In this document: positions 53,712 through 63,173 of the stretch, in pieces
Position numbering within the stretch: position 1 is the stretch's first letter
Layout of the letters: every line of letters begins with the position of its first letter
Assembly: GCA_031200235.1 (NCBI GenBank)
Contig: CP133595.1
Coordinates: forward strand, 620,001 to 684,000
From: Cuniculiplasma divulgatum
Lineage (GTDB): Archaea > Thermoplasmatota > Thermoplasmata > Thermoplasmatales > Thermoplasmataceae
Direction: 5' to 3'
DNA length: 64,000 nt
Program-made: the position numbers and the translations under genes
Notes under the pieces: generated by a model
Told to the model about the DNA's origin: nothing
Database searches by the model: none
Seen by the model: only the letters and a program-made list of their open reading frames with translations

Positions 53712-54083
53712 TCATTTTCTGCCAAATATTCCCAGAAGAAGGAACGCCCCCAGACCTGCAGCAAGAACAGTGACCAGCGTAAGGGGGCTGTCCCTGAGAA
53801 GGTGCATCACCGGATGTTTCGCGGGATCGAAATGATCAACATGTATGGAGTAATGCCCCGGAAATTCCACTGCATGCACTCCCCGATCTGACCCCGGAAT
53901 GTTTGCCCTCCAGTCCGCTATCTGTCCCTTCGGCTCCCCGACTGATCTCTTGAACAGGCCGCTTTCCTCGGGTCGTGGCGTAATTGAACCACCAAAATTT
54001 ACCTTGGGTAATGTGAGTCTTCCAGTTGCTAGGACATCGGCAATAACGTTGCTCCAGAATTCATATGAGCCGTGTGAATTCAT
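53712..54083 (-). CDS. Hypothetical tail-anchored membrane protein
   Basis: This 123-residue protein is hydrophilic over residues 1-98 and ends with one hydrophobic helix (LTLVTVLAAGLGAFLLLGIF) followed by GRK, the topology of a tail-anchored protein. The soluble part contains a histidine-rich stretch (FPGHYSIHVDHFDPAKHPVMH) that could bind metal. I do not recognise the family. It lies 63 bases upstream of the metzincin-like gene in the same direction and may belong to the same unit. Confidence 0.6.
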   Translation of the reverse strand: MNSHGSYEFWSNVIADVLATGRLTLPKVNFGGSITPRPEESGLFKRSVGEPKGQIADWRANIPGSDRGVHAVEFPGHYSIHVDHFDPAKHPVMHLLRDSPLTLVTVLAAGLGAFLLLGIFGRK

Positions 54084-54232
54084 TTCATGCCTTCATGCCG
54101 ATGTGATGGAAATAATTTTTCTAAAATTCATGATGTATAAAAAACAATAATGGCATATCCGCTGCAAACAGTATTTATTGCATTGAACAATATACCTCAC
54201 ATCTGATAAGTCATGGGCAACGGTGAACTGGT

Positions 54233-55417
54233 ATGGGCGAGGAGCAGCTGAATGTGAAACCAGGGAAATTCTCGCTGCTTGTATCAGCCCTGATCATAGT
54301 TGGCATAACGGTAACCTTGAGGTCCACAAACAATATGATGATTACCACCATGCCCATATTCTCCAAGGACATCTTTAATTTCAGCAATATTTCTGTGGGG
54401 GAACTCACTGCACTTACCTACGCGACCACTTTCCTTACAACCTTACTCCTCAACCCGCGGCTGGAAAGTGCCCAAAGAAGACGTATTTTCATAGTTTCCA
54501 TAGCAGTAATTGATGTATCTCTGGTTCTCCTGTACTTCTCAGATTCCCTCAGCATATGGCCTATTGCTGCCCTCTCAGGCGTGGCATTTGGAATGGTTTT
54601 CCCCAATCTTGTAACATCAGCTTCACTGCATGGGGATCATCGTGCCCAGATGAGGCTGTTGGCAATCTATTCCGTAAGCCTTAGCCTGAGCCTTGTCATA
54701 GGTCCTGTGATCGAGACCGTTATCCTGCCACTTGTTGGATACAGGGGGGTTTTCCTGGCATTTCTTCCCATGGGGATAATCGGTACAGCAGTTTCCCCAC
54801 TGGTAAGATTTCCACAGGGAGGCGGGGAAAGGAGGGGGAGAAATACCCTTGGGAACAGGTCGTTGCATGCCTCCCTGCTCTCAATAAGCGTATACAATGT
54901 GCCCTTTGCTGCTATTACTTCATTCCTGGTCATATATGCGGAACAGAACTATCACGTTAGCAGCAGTATAGCTTATTCAGCATTTATCGTATTCTTCGCA
55001 TCGTCATTCACAACACGCCTGCTGCTTGCGCTAAAGCCCATAGAAGGGCTCAGGACCCCCCTGGTTATTTCGTCAGCTCTGACCGTTGCCTCACTGGTAT
55101 CCATACCTTTTATCCCAACTTTCTACGCCTTCCTTGTGGTCATGGTCTTCATGGGAATACCCCATGGAAGCATATTCCCTATAACTACCATGATGATTGC
55201 CAGAGGCACAGAACCTGAGGAGAGAAACGCTGCGAACTCCTATTTCATGGCTTATAATAACATACTCTTCATGATCATACCGGTTGTTTTTGGCTACCTG
55301 AGTTCACAGATAGGATTCCATCATGATTTCGTGATTCTTGGGATTATCTCTGCGGCGTTCGTAATCGCGCTCATGATAATATACGGGAAGGAAAGGAAGA
55401 TATTCTACAGGAACTGA
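54233..55417 (+). CDS. MFS transporter
   Basis: This 394-residue carrier has twelve hydrophobic segments in two sixes. The TM2-TM3 loop carries LNPRLESAQRRR rather than the strict GxxxDRxGRR motif. A basic central loop (GGGERRGRNTLGNR) separates the halves. The substrate is unknown; drug or metabolite export is typical for this group. A GGTGA sequence about eight bases before the ATG at 54233 supports this start. It stands alone between the tail-anchored gene and the CBS gene. Confidence 0.85.
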   Translation: MGEEQLNVKPGKFSLLVSALIIVGITVTLRSTNNMMITTMPIFSKDIFNFSNISVGELTALTYATTFLTTLLLNPRLESAQRRRIFIVSIAVIDVSLVLLYFSDSLSIWPIAALSGVAFGMVFPNLVTSASLHGDHRAQMRLLAIYSVSLSLSLVIGPVIETVILPLVGYRGVFLAFLPMGIIGTAVSPLVRFPQGGGERRGRNTLGNRSLHASLLSISVYNVPFAAITSFLVIYAEQNYHVSSSIAYSAFIVFFASSFTTRLLLALKPIEGLRTPLVISSALTVASLVSIPFIPTFYAFLVVMVFMGIPHGSIFPITTMMIARGTEPEERNAANSYFMAYNNILFMIIPVVFGYLSSQIGFHHDFVILGIISAAFVIALMIIYGKERKIFYRN

Positions 55418-55483
55418 CAGGAGAATTGCCGTTCCAGCATGCCATTTGAAATGGTTTAATATATTGCAGCGATTCACCATGCT

Positions 55484-56326
55484 ATGCCTGGAACTGCTGC
55501 CGATATAATGACACGGAATCCAATTACATATCACGTACCAAGCACCGTTGGTGAAGTCATAAAGATACTCATTAAGAACAACATAACCGGGTTGCCGCTT
55601 GTTGATCAGTCCGGCAAATATGCTGGAGTCATCAGCCGCAGGGACATATTCGAGAATCCTGATGAGAACCAGACCGCAATGGTCATGAGGAGAGCAAAGG
55701 CAGTAGCTCCCGATACCACAGTGGAAGAAGCAGCACGTGAGATGATAAAGCAGTTCAGAAGGCACCTTGCTGTTGTTGATGATTCCGGAAACGTTGTTGG
55801 AATACTGACTCCCCAGAATTTCCTGAGGCTTGTGAGAGAACGCTTCGGGAAGCTGAAGGTCAAGGAAATAGAAAGGAGCATTGCGGTCCCGGTATGGGAA
55901 GAATCCCCACTGAGCGTGGTTTCCTTCATAATGCGCGTTTCGAAGGCATACGCATGCCCTGTTATAGACATTAACGGGGATTTTGTTGGCCTGGTCACGG
56001 ATCGTGACATATTTGACAACATTGATGTCAGGTCAAAATTCCAGTTCTCCGAAACCGGGATGGCTGATGACGAGGATCCCTGGTCCTGGGAAGGGATACG
56101 GAATGTGGTTACGTACATGATTGAGAAGAGCAATCTCGAGCTCCCTCACACGCCCGTCAAGCAGTTCATGATCAAAAATCCGGTGGTTGCAAATTCCACA
56201 GATACAGTGGAAGCCGCCGCAAAAAAGATGGAAACAGGAAACTATAACCAGCTGCCAATAGTGCAGGGTAACGGGCACCTTGTTGGCATGCTCCAGGACA
56301 TCCAGATTCTGAGTGTATTCCTATGA
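55484..56326 (+). CDS. Four-CBS-domain protein
   Basis: The 280-residue protein is built from four CBS motifs, seen in repeats such as IMTRNPITYHVPSTVGEVIK, GVISRRDIF, VGLVTDRDIF and FMIKNPVVANSTDTVEAA. Paired CBS domains bind AMP, ATP or SAM and act as energy sensors. No enzyme domain is attached, so it should regulate a partner. Its stop overlaps the glycyl-tRNA synthetase start (ATGA), so the two are coupled. A TATA box GGTTTAATATATT lies 26 bases before its ATG. Confidence 0.88.
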   Translation: MPGTAADIMTRNPITYHVPSTVGEVIKILIKNNITGLPLVDQSGKYAGVISRRDIFENPDENQTAMVMRRAKAVAPDTTVEEAAREMIKQFRRHLAVVDDSGNVVGILTPQNFLRLVRERFGKLKVKEIERSIAVPVWEESPLSVVSFIMRVSKAYACPVIDINGDFVGLVTDRDIFDNIDVRSKFQFSETGMADDEDPWSWEGIRNVVTYMIEKSNLELPHTPVKQFMIKNPVVANSTDTVEAAAKKMETGNYNQLPIVQGNGHLVGMLQDIQILSVFL

Positions 56327-57789
56327 AGGTATACGATCAGGTAGTGGAACTGGCAAAAAGGAGGGGGTTTTTCTGGCCTTCATTCTCCATATACGGAGGC
56401 GAATCCGGGCTCTATGACTACGGCCCTCTCGGAGTGCTTCTGCGGGACAATATAGTGCGCATATGGAAGGAGAGCTATCTTGCAGATGATGCAATTTTCA
56501 TTGATACCCCGGTCATGGTTCCCGCCTCCGTCTTCAGGGCATCCGGGCACCTTGACAAATTTGCTGATCTGGCAACTGAATGCTCCAAATGCCATAACAG
56601 GCAGAAGCTTGAAACTGTCCTTGAGGCTTCAGGCTTCCACAACATCATAAAGACCGTACCTGAGGCCAATGAATTCCTTGCCAACAATGTGGTAAAATGC
56701 GTTGTATGCGGAAACAGGATCACAAGCGCCACTGAATTCAAGCTCATGTTCCGGATGCCGTCACAGGGCAGCGTTGGGGATCTCTATCTCAGGCCTGAGA
56801 CCGCGCAGGGAATATTTGTCAACTTCAAGCTCCTGAACAATTTCTACAGGAACAGGCTCCCAATGGCGGTGGCTCAGCTTGGAAAGGGCTTCAGGAATGA
56901 GATATCTCCGCGCCAGAGCCTCATCAGGCTCAAGGAATTCAGCCAGGGTGAGGTGGAGGTGTTTGTGGACCCTCAGAAAAAATTCTGGAAGGATTTCACC
57001 GGCACGCACAGGCTTAATCTCCTCCCAAGATCGGGCGCTCCCATCACTGCAGAGGTCACGTCTCCTGAGGCATCCCCCCTCATGAGCAGCAACTCCATGT
57101 CATACTTCATTGACAAGACTGCCAGTATTCTCAGGGATGTGGGCATAAACCTGGACAGCGTAAGGTTCAGGCAGGTTCCCCTGAATGACCTTGCCCACTA
57201 TTCATCAGATACATGGGATGTGGAAGTGCGTATTGATGATGACTGGGTCGAGGTTGTTGGCATAGCGGACCGGAATGACCTTGCAAACCACGAGAAATCA
57301 AGCGGAGAAACAATGTCAGTGAAGATGGAAGACAGGACAGTAACGCCTTCCATAATAGAGCCTTCCTACGGCATTGACAGGATATTCATCAGCGTTATGA
57401 TCCATTCATTCAGGACCAGGGAGAATGGCTTCAAGGTACTGAGCCTTCCTGAATCTGTTGCTCCATACCATGCCGCGGTGTTCCCACTTGTAAATAAGGA
57501 TGGCCTGGATAAGCTGGCTGAAAGCTTCTTTGCCAGTCTGAGAAAAAAAGACCCGTACGTCGTATATGACCAGTCCGGATCAATAGGCCGCAGGTACGCC
57601 AGGCAGGATGAAATCGGGACTCCGTACTGCATAACTTTCGACAGCCAGACCCTGCAGGATTCCACAGTCACAGTCAGGGAAAGGGATTCTGCAAAGCAGG
57701 TGAGGTTCAGGACCCATGATCTGATTTCTGCCGGAATAGTCGGAAATCCGGCCATAAGAGATGCCTTCAGGCCTTCCGTACCTCAATGA
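56323..57789 (+). CDS. glyS: Glycyl-tRNA synthetase, class II dimeric type
   Basis: The 488-residue enzyme is the archaeal/eukaryotic alpha2 form. It shows YDYGPLGVLLRDNI at the start, a zinc-type CSKCHNRQK and CVVCG pair near residues 87-130, motif 2 FRNEISPRQSLIRLKEF, motif 3 EPSYGIDRI, and a C-terminal anticodon-binding domain (GRRYARQDEIGTPYC). It charges tRNA-Gly. It overlaps the CBS-protein gene by 4 bases upstream. Downstream it overlaps the end of the convergent ferredoxin gene by 23 bases. Confidence 0.95.
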   Translation: MKVYDQVVELAKRRGFFWPSFSIYGGESGLYDYGPLGVLLRDNIVRIWKESYLADDAIFIDTPVMVPASVFRASGHLDKFADLATECSKCHNRQKLETVLEASGFHNIIKTVPEANEFLANNVVKCVVCGNRITSATEFKLMFRMPSQGSVGDLYLRPETAQGIFVNFKLLNNFYRNRLPMAVAQLGKGFRNEISPRQSLIRLKEFSQGEVEVFVDPQKKFWKDFTGTHRLNLLPRSGAPITAEVTSPEASPLMSSNSMSYFIDKTASILRDVGINLDSVRFRQVPLNDLAHYSSDTWDVEVRIDDDWVEVVGIADRNDLANHEKSSGETMSVKMEDRTVTPSIIEPSYGIDRIFISVMIHSFRTRENGFKVLSLPESVAPYHAAVFPLVNKDGLDKLAESFFASLRKKDPYVVYDQSGSIGRRYARQDEIGTPYCITFDSQTLQDSTVTVRERDSAKQVRFRTHDLISAGIVGNPAIRDAFRPSVPQ

Positions 57790-57967
57790 TGCCTGCAGGA
57801 CAGGATATTTCAGCCTCATGATTTGATTCATAGTCCGAATCGCTTATTGTTTCCTGCCTGAAGCGTGCTTTTCCGTCCGTATCCATATACCAGTTGCTGC
57901 AGAGCGCGGTGCATATTGCATCGCCCATGCACTTATCCCTTTCAATTCTGACCCTGTATGTCATCAT
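57767..57967 (-). CDS. Single-cluster ferredoxin at the end of the suf operon
   Basis: The protein has 66 residues from the ATG at 57967. The cluster motif is CMGDAICTALC with a later SCP. It thus has CxxDxxCxxxC, with aspartate in the second-cysteine position, the pattern of Pyrococcus furiosus ferredoxin, which allows a [3Fe-4S] or aspartate-ligated [4Fe-4S] cluster. Its start overlaps the sufU stop, so it is translated with the operon. It might give electrons for cluster assembly or simply be an early client. Confidence 0.85.
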   Translation of the reverse strand: MMTYRVRIERDKCMGDAICTALCSNWYMDTDGKARFRQETISDSDYESNHEAEISCPAGIIEVRKA

Positions 57968-58356
57968 GGATTCACATTTTCCCGGTTCAGCTTCGACAGG
58001 CACTTCTGAAGTGTGTTCAGCGGAAGCAGTGCGCATTTTTCTCTGCTTGGGCCAAGGGGCAAGCCAATGAGATCAAGCAGGAACTGCGGCGTTATCCCCA
58101 TGACCTCGCCCACGCTCTTACCCTTTGCAAGATCCGTCACCATGGAAGCTGATCCCTGGCTTATGGAGCATCCCCTTCCTATGAATTTTACGTCTTCCAC
58201 AATATTTCCCTTCAGCTTCACAAACATCTGGACTGCGTCACCGCATACTGGATTGTACTCCAGAAGCTGTGCAGTTGGGCCCTCCATCCTGCCGTAGTTA
58301 TGCGGCGATCGGTAATGATCCATGAGTATCTCGGTCTTCTCCTCCACGTCAGTCAT
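57964..58356 (-). CDS. sufU: Iron-sulfur cluster scaffold SufU/IscU-type
   Basis: The 130-residue protein has the three scaffold cysteines Cys38 (NPVCGD), Cys63 (GRGCSISQGSA) and Cys108 (REKCALLPL), plus the conserved Asp40. It either holds a nascent cluster or, as in Bacillus, accepts sulfur from SufS through zinc. It overlaps sufS by 4 bases (ATGA) and the ferredoxin by 4 bases. Confidence 0.92.
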   Translation of the reverse strand: MTDVEEKTEILMDHYRSPHNYGRMEGPTAQLLEYNPVCGDAVQMFVKLKGNIVEDVKFIGRGCSISQGSASMVTDLAKGKSVGEVMGITPQFLLDLIGLPLGPSREKCALLPLNTLQKCLSKLNRENVNP

Positions 58357-59633
58357 CTGGAGTACACCTCTGCTGTTCTTTTCAGGGACCTGAAAAGCTT
58401 TCTCACATCTTCCTCCGTGTTGTAGACATAGTAAGATGCACGTGTTGTGGCTACTGTGTTGAGCCTGTGGGTCAGCGGCATTGCACAGTGGTGCCCTGAC
58501 CTCACTGCTATTCCGGATGCGTCCAGGGAGGAGGCCACGTCATGGGGATGTATTGAAGCCCCCACACCTATTCCATAATCTGAAAGGGTCTGGTTTACGC
58601 TGAATGGCGGGATATCACCAATTGAGAAAGAATACACAGGTCCCCTTATTTCCGTATCTCTGGGGCCGTAAGAAACAAGCCCCGGTATATTTTCTTCCTC
58701 CTCGATTTCCAGGGTCAGCCTTATGAGATCGCGCCCGTGTTTCATGACATTATCCATCCCGATTGATCTCAGGTAATCCACAGCTGCAGAAAGACCTATG
58801 GCCCCGGCTATATCCGGTGTGCCCGCCTCAAACTTCTCAGGCACATCGGCCCATGTTGAATGATCTCTGTAGACCTCGCTGATCATTTCACCGCCCCCCA
58901 TGAATGGGTGCATGCTTTCCAGCAGTTCTTTCCTTCCGTAAAGTACTCCGATTCCTGTCGGCCCAAGCATCTTGTGACCTGAAAACGCCATGAAATCACA
59001 TCCCATTGCTTCCACATCGACCTGCATGTGCGGGACGCTCTGCGCGCCATCAACTATGAATCTGGATCCGTTGTCATGCGCAATTTTTCCTATCTCTCTG
59101 ACAGGATTTACAGTACCGAGGACATTTGACACGTGGGTAACGGACACTATCCTGGTCCTTGGCGAGATCTTGCTCTGCAGATCATCCAGATCAAGCGTGC
59201 CGTCCGGCCTAATGTCAGCATAGACAAGTTTTATACCCCGGTCCTGAAGAAACTGCCACGGCACTATGTTTGAATGGTGCTCCATTATGGTGATCAGGAT
59301 CTCATCTCCCTGGACCAGTTCCCTGCCAAGTGTGTATGACAGAAGATTGAGAGCCTCTGTGGCGTTCCTTACAAAGACTATCTGCCTGGGATCACGTGAA
59401 CCGATGAAGCGTGATACGTTTTCCCGCGACCTGTCGTACATCTCAGTGGCTTCCTCGCTGAGCCTGTATATGCCGCGATGCACGTTGCTGTTGTGGTAGA
59501 GATAAAAGTCTGACATTGCATTTATGACGGGCAGTGGCTTCTGGCTTGTTGCCGCGCTGTCAAGGTAGGTGTAGCCGCTGCCCAGGTTGTGGAAAATTGG
59601 GAAGTCTTCCTTAATCCGTTCCCAGGAAGGCAT
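58353..59633 (-). CDS. sufS: Cysteine desulfurase SufS
   Basis: The protein has 426 residues from the ATG at 59633; the frame runs on to 59654. It is a class V PLP aminotransferase fold with HHSNIVPW, the PLP lysine in AFSGHKMLGPTG, and the sulfur-carrying cysteine in RSGHHCAMPL. It releases sulfur from cysteine for cluster assembly. The start lies within the last codons of sufD, so translation is coupled. Presence of both SufS and SufU suggests a full bacterial-type system in this archaeon. Confidence 0.94.
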   Translation of the reverse strand: MPSWERIKEDFPIFHNLGSGYTYLDSAATSQKPLPVINAMSDFYLYHNSNVHRGIYRLSEEATEMYDRSRENVSRFIGSRDPRQIVFVRNATEALNLLSYTLGRELVQGDEILITIMEHHSNIVPWQFLQDRGIKLVYADIRPDGTLDLDDLQSKISPRTRIVSVTHVSNVLGTVNPVREIGKIAHDNGSRFIVDGAQSVPHMQVDVEAMGCDFMAFSGHKMLGPTGIGVLYGRKELLESMHPFMGGGEMISEVYRDHSTWADVPEKFEAGTPDIAGAIGLSAAVDYLRSIGMDNVMKHGRDLIRLTLEIEEEENIPGLVSYGPRDTEIRGPVYSFSIGDIPPFSVNQTLSDYGIGVGASIHPHDVASSLDASGIAVRSGHHCAMPLTHRLNTVATTRASYYVYNTEEDVRKLFRSLKRTAEVYSR

Positions 59634-60858
59634 CCACACCAAGTCCCTCTGCATATTCGTTCACTTTCGAAATCATTTCCGGATCACCGCCTCTTTCTAT
59701 GAGGGATTCAACAAAACCCGCAGTGATCATGCGCTTTGCCTGGGCTTCGCCTATGCCGCGGGATCTGAGATAGAAAACCTGATCCTCGTCCACATCACTT
59801 ATGGAAGACGCATGCTTGGACCTGGTGTTGGCGTTCTTGATCATGAGCCCGGGCTTGCTGTTTGCATACCCATCCTTTGAAAGCAGCAGTATTCTGGAAT
59901 CATAGAAACCCGTGGAATTCCTGGCTACCTCCTCAAGGTCTATGTTTCCCCTGTGGATTGTTGAACTCTTTCCTGTAACAACCCCCCTGACCTGTATATC
60001 TGATGATGATGCCGTTCCCACCTGGAAACTGCTGTCCCTGATATCCATCTTCTGCGTACCGCTGCTGAAATTCACACCGTAAACCCTGAAGTCTGATGAT
60101 TCACCCATCTGTACGGATTCGTCCGTGAATATGACCCTGGAAGATCCGTGGTTTACATGGAACAGCCGGAATCTGGCATATTTGTCCATGAATTCTCTTA
60201 TGTAAGTAATGTCTGTAGCTGTGTTTTCCTTGTCCTGCAGGTAGCTGTACTGCATGGTGCTGTTCTCCCCCACGTGGCAGTATATGTTCTGTCCCTGAAT
60301 GCCATTGCCGTTGCCCTGTGATACGTGAATGTCGGTTATCTTCACACTGCTGTCCTTCCCGCATATTATCACTGATTTCTTTGAATATGATTCCCTGGAA
60401 TCTGATATCTGGTGAATCCTCAGGGATATATCGGTCCTGTCAGGGATGTATATGAAAAGGCCGTTTCTCCAGGCAGCGTTGATCAGGTGCTCGGTCCTGT
60501 CCCTGCCAAGGTTTGGATAGACGTACTTCTCCACAAGAGCGCGGTTTTCACGTATTGCCGTGGCCATGTCAGTTATGAACACTCCAGATTTCTCCGGAAT
60601 GGATGACCTGGTTAAGACGTCATTGGACATTACAATCTGGGCCGTGCCATCTGGCTGCGGATCAAATGACCCGTTCACAGGCTCTGCGTAAATCATCCGC
60701 TCCAGCTCACTGTCTGCAACCTCCACATAGTCCTTTACCGTAGGGCTTTCCTTGTAGGTGCGGACGGGTGCCTTCAGGAATTCCAGAAAGGAATCCCTCC
60801 GGTATTCGTAAGCCGGATCGTTCAGCCTGCTTCTGAGTAATTCAGGATAGTTCTCCAT
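59611..60858 (-). CDS. sufD: Fe-S assembly protein SufD
   Basis: This 415-residue protein is a beta-helical SufB/SufD-family member. The C-terminal core has TRSKHASSISDVDEDQVFYL and LRSRGIGEAQAKRMI, the typical ending of SufD/SufB. With SufB and SufC it forms the SufBCD scaffold complex. It is 6 bases downstream of sufB and overlaps sufS. Confidence 0.93.
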   Translation of the reverse strand: MENYPELLRSRLNDPAYEYRRDSFLEFLKAPVRTYKESPTVKDYVEVADSELERMIYAEPVNGSFDPQPDGTAQIVMSNDVLTRSSIPEKSGVFITDMATAIRENRALVEKYVYPNLGRDRTEHLINAAWRNGLFIYIPDRTDISLRIHQISDSRESYSKKSVIICGKDSSVKITDIHVSQGNGNGIQGQNIYCHVGENSTMQYSYLQDKENTATDITYIREFMDKYARFRLFHVNHGSSRVIFTDESVQMGESSDFRVYGVNFSSGTQKMDIRDSSFQVGTASSSDIQVRGVVTGKSSTIHRGNIDLEEVARNSTGFYDSRILLLSKDGYANSKPGLMIKNANTRSKHASSISDVDEDQVFYLRSRGIGEAQAKRMITAGFVESLIERGGDPEMISKVNEYAEGLGVDAFLGTD

Positions 60859-60864
60859 GGAAGA

Positions 60865-62313
60865 TCATCCTACTGCGCCAAGCTTGTTCATTTCAAGCTT
60901 GATGAGCCTGTTCATTTCCACAGCAAATTCCATGGGGATTTCCTTCATGACGTCATCAAGGAAGCCAAGCACTATCATTGAGCTTGCCTCGTCCTCGCTG
61001 AGACCCCTGGACCTGAGATATGTGAGTTCGTCTGTCCCGATCCTGCCCACTGTGGCTTCATGGCCAAATGTGGCAGTTGGTTCGTATATCTCGTCGTGCG
61101 GGAAAGTGAAGCTCTGGGATTCATCGTTTATGAGCAGCGCATCACACTGGACATGGCTCTTGGAATGGACCGCACCCTTGTTCATCCTCAGCAGTCCGCG
61201 GTATATTGCCTTCCCATCCTCGATGCTTATGCTCTTTGCAACAATCCTTGAGCTGGTATATGGTGCCAGATGAAGTGCCTTGGCCCCTGTATCCTTGATG
61301 GTGCCCGGACCTGCCAGCGATACATTGAGGTTGTGCGCCGATGCATGAGGGCCTCTCAGGTATGATGACGGGTAAAGCATTGTAACCTTGGATCCAAGCG
61401 ATCCGCCCACCCATTCCATCTGGCCGTTCTCCTCCACCCATGCCCTCTTTGTGGGCATGTTGTACACACTCTTTGACCAGTTCTGAACGCTTGTGTACCT
61501 TGCGTGGGCGTTCTTGTTCACGTATATTTCAACTATTGCGCTGTGCAGTGAGTTCTTCTCGTATCTGGGTGCTGTGCATCCCTCAATGTAGTGGACGCTT
61601 GAACCCTCATCCGCCACCACAATTGTGTGCTCAAACTGGCCGGTCTGCTCCCCGTTCATCCTGAAATAGGTCTGCAGTGGCATGTCGATCTTAACCCCCT
61701 TTGGAACATAGAGGAATGATCCTCCGCTCCACACAGCACCGTTCAGTGCTGCAAACTTGTTGTCCGTTGGCGGCACTGCCCTGCAGAAGTAGTCCTTCAC
61801 CAGGTCAGGATGGGTCTTAAGTGCAAGATCAAGGTCCATGAACAGTACGCCCTTGTCTTCCCACACCTTCCTGAGATTGTGATAGACCCCCTCGCTGTCG
61901 TACTGTGCAACTGACCCTGCAAGGTATTTCTGCTCCATCTCAGGTACCCCCAGCTTCTGAAACGTGTCCTTGATCTGGTCGGGAACCTCATCCCAGTTGT
62001 TAGTTGTGACCTCGTCTGGACGCGTGTAATATTTTGTGTTCTCCCAGTCTATGCCGGAAAGATCAGGCCCCCATGTTGGAACAGGCTTGCTCTGGAATAT
62101 CTCAAGGGCCTTGAGCCTGAATCTCCTCATCCAGTCCGGTTCCTTCTTTATCTCCGATATCTCCTCCACAATCTTCCTGTTCAGGCCTGCACCTGTGGAG
62201 TATACCGGCTGCAGGTTGTCGTGGAATTCCCAGTCCTCTTTCCTTACATTGGACTTCTTGAGGTCTTCAAGAAGTTTTTCCATTTCCTCTTCCTTGCTGT
62301 ATTCTGTTTCCAT
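60865..62313 (-). CDS. sufB: Fe-S assembly protein SufB
   Basis: The 482-residue protein carries the SufB signatures: FCRAVPPTDNKFAALNGAVW, the core VHYIEGCTAP with a conserved cysteine, and LTYLRSRGLSEDEASSMI at the end. It is the cluster-building subunit of SufBCD. The gene lies 11 bases after sufC and 6 before sufD. SufBC homologues are widespread in archaea and are thought to be the oldest part of the system. Confidence 0.95.
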   Translation of the reverse strand: METEYSKEEEMEKLLEDLKKSNVRKEDWEFHDNLQPVYSTGAGLNRKIVEEISEIKKEPDWMRRFRLKALEIFQSKPVPTWGPDLSGIDWENTKYYTRPDEVTTNNWDEVPDQIKDTFQKLGVPEMEQKYLAGSVAQYDSEGVYHNLRKVWEDKGVLFMDLDLALKTHPDLVKDYFCRAVPPTDNKFAALNGAVWSGGSFLYVPKGVKIDMPLQTYFRMNGEQTGQFEHTIVVADEGSSVHYIEGCTAPRYEKNSLHSAIVEIYVNKNAHARYTSVQNWSKSVYNMPTKRAWVEENGQMEWVGGSLGSKVTMLYPSSYLRGPHASAHNLNVSLAGPGTIKDTGAKALHLAPYTSSRIVAKSISIEDGKAIYRGLLRMNKGAVHSKSHVQCDALLINDESQSFTFPHDEIYEPTATFGHEATVGRIGTDELTYLRSRGLSEDEASSMIVLGFLDDVMKEIPMEFAVEMNRLIKLEMNKLGAVG

Positions 62314-62324
62314 CTTAATTCACC

Positions 62325-63077
62325 TCACGCAGTATTCTTTATCCAGTCGTACCCTTCTTCCTCGATCCTCAGTGACAGGCTGTTGTCTCCATCCATGACA
62401 ATCTTCCCATCCTTGAGGATGTGCACGAACTCCGGCTCTATATCCTTCAGTATTCTCTGGTAATGGGTAATGATCAGGAAGCCCACTTCCTGGCTGTAAT
62501 ATTCCTTGATCTCCTCAGCAACCAGCTTCAGGGCATCAACATCCAGTCCCGAATCAATCTCATCCAGCACCACAATCTTCGGCCTCAGGATCATCATCTG
62601 CAGGATCTCGAATCTCTTTCTCTCCCCGCCTGAAAAGCCGTCATTGACTGACCTTGACATGAAGGATTCGTCCAGTCCAACCTTCTTCATGTGTATCTTC
62701 ATCCTGTCGTAGAATTCTGAAAGTTTGGATTTGTCCTCTGGATGGACCTGCTTGTATGCCGCCCTCATGAATGCTGATAGCTTCACGCCCACAACGGCAA
62801 CCGGACTCTGAAATGCCAGGAACAGACCTGCCCTTGCCCTCTCCTCCGGGGTCTTGCCGGTAAGGTCCTTCCCATCAAGTATGATTGAGCCCCCGTTGAT
62901 TATGTAGTTAGGATGCCCTATGAGCACATTACCCAGAGTGCTCTTTCCAGCCCCGTTGGGACCCATCAGAGCGTGTATTTCTCCGCCCTTAACTGTAAGA
63001 TTCACTCCCTTCAATATCTGTTTGCCCTCCACTGAGGCACTGAGATTGTTAATGATCAATTCTGGCAAATGTTGCAC
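62325..63077 (-). CDS. sufC: Fe-S assembly ATPase SufC
   Basis: The ABC-type ATPase has 250 residues from the GTG at 63077, or 247 from the TTG at 63068, which has AGAAGGTG just upstream. The frame is open to 63158 but that part lies across the promoter. Walker A is GPNGAGKST, the ABC signature FSGGERKR, and Walker B IVVLDEIDSGLD. It drives conformational change in SufBD. A TATA box TTTAAATAC (63101-63109) gives a nearly leaderless mRNA. It is the first gene of the operon. Confidence 0.94.
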   Translation of the reverse strand: MQHLPELIINNLSASVEGKQILKGVNLTVKGGEIHALMGPNGAGKSTLGNVLIGHPNYIINGGSIILDGKDLTGKTPEERARAGLFLAFQSPVAVVGVKLSAFMRAAYKQVHPEDKSKLSEFYDRMKIHMKKVGLDESFMSRSVNDGFSGGERKRFEILQMMILRPKIVVLDEIDSGLDVDALKLVAEEIKEYYSQEVGFLIITHYQRILKDIEPEFVHILKDGKIVMDGDNSLSLRIEEEGYDWIKNTA

Positions 63078-63100
63078 CTTCTCATTGCATATGAGTAAAT

Positions 63101-63147
63101 TGTATTTAAACACTTTCTTATGTCTAAACTGACTAAAGTATATATAG
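63101..63147. promoter_or_regulatory. Divergent promoters of sufC and the SufR-like regulator
   Basis: A minus-strand TATA box GTTTAAATAC (near 63101-63110) serves sufC, and a plus-strand AGTATATATAGC (63137-63148) serves the regulator. Between them lies CTAAACTGACTAAAG, a direct repeat of CTAAA with 9-base period. This is where a SufR-type repressor should bind, but I see no strong dyad. Confidence 0.6.
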
Positions 63148-63173
63148 CGCTCGTGCATGGCTATTAGTTGAAC

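Noticed and set aside
63110-63136. Dyad for the SufR-like regulator
   Set aside because: Only 3-base half-sites (GTC and GAC) are symmetric; the direct CTAAA repeat is too short to call an operator.
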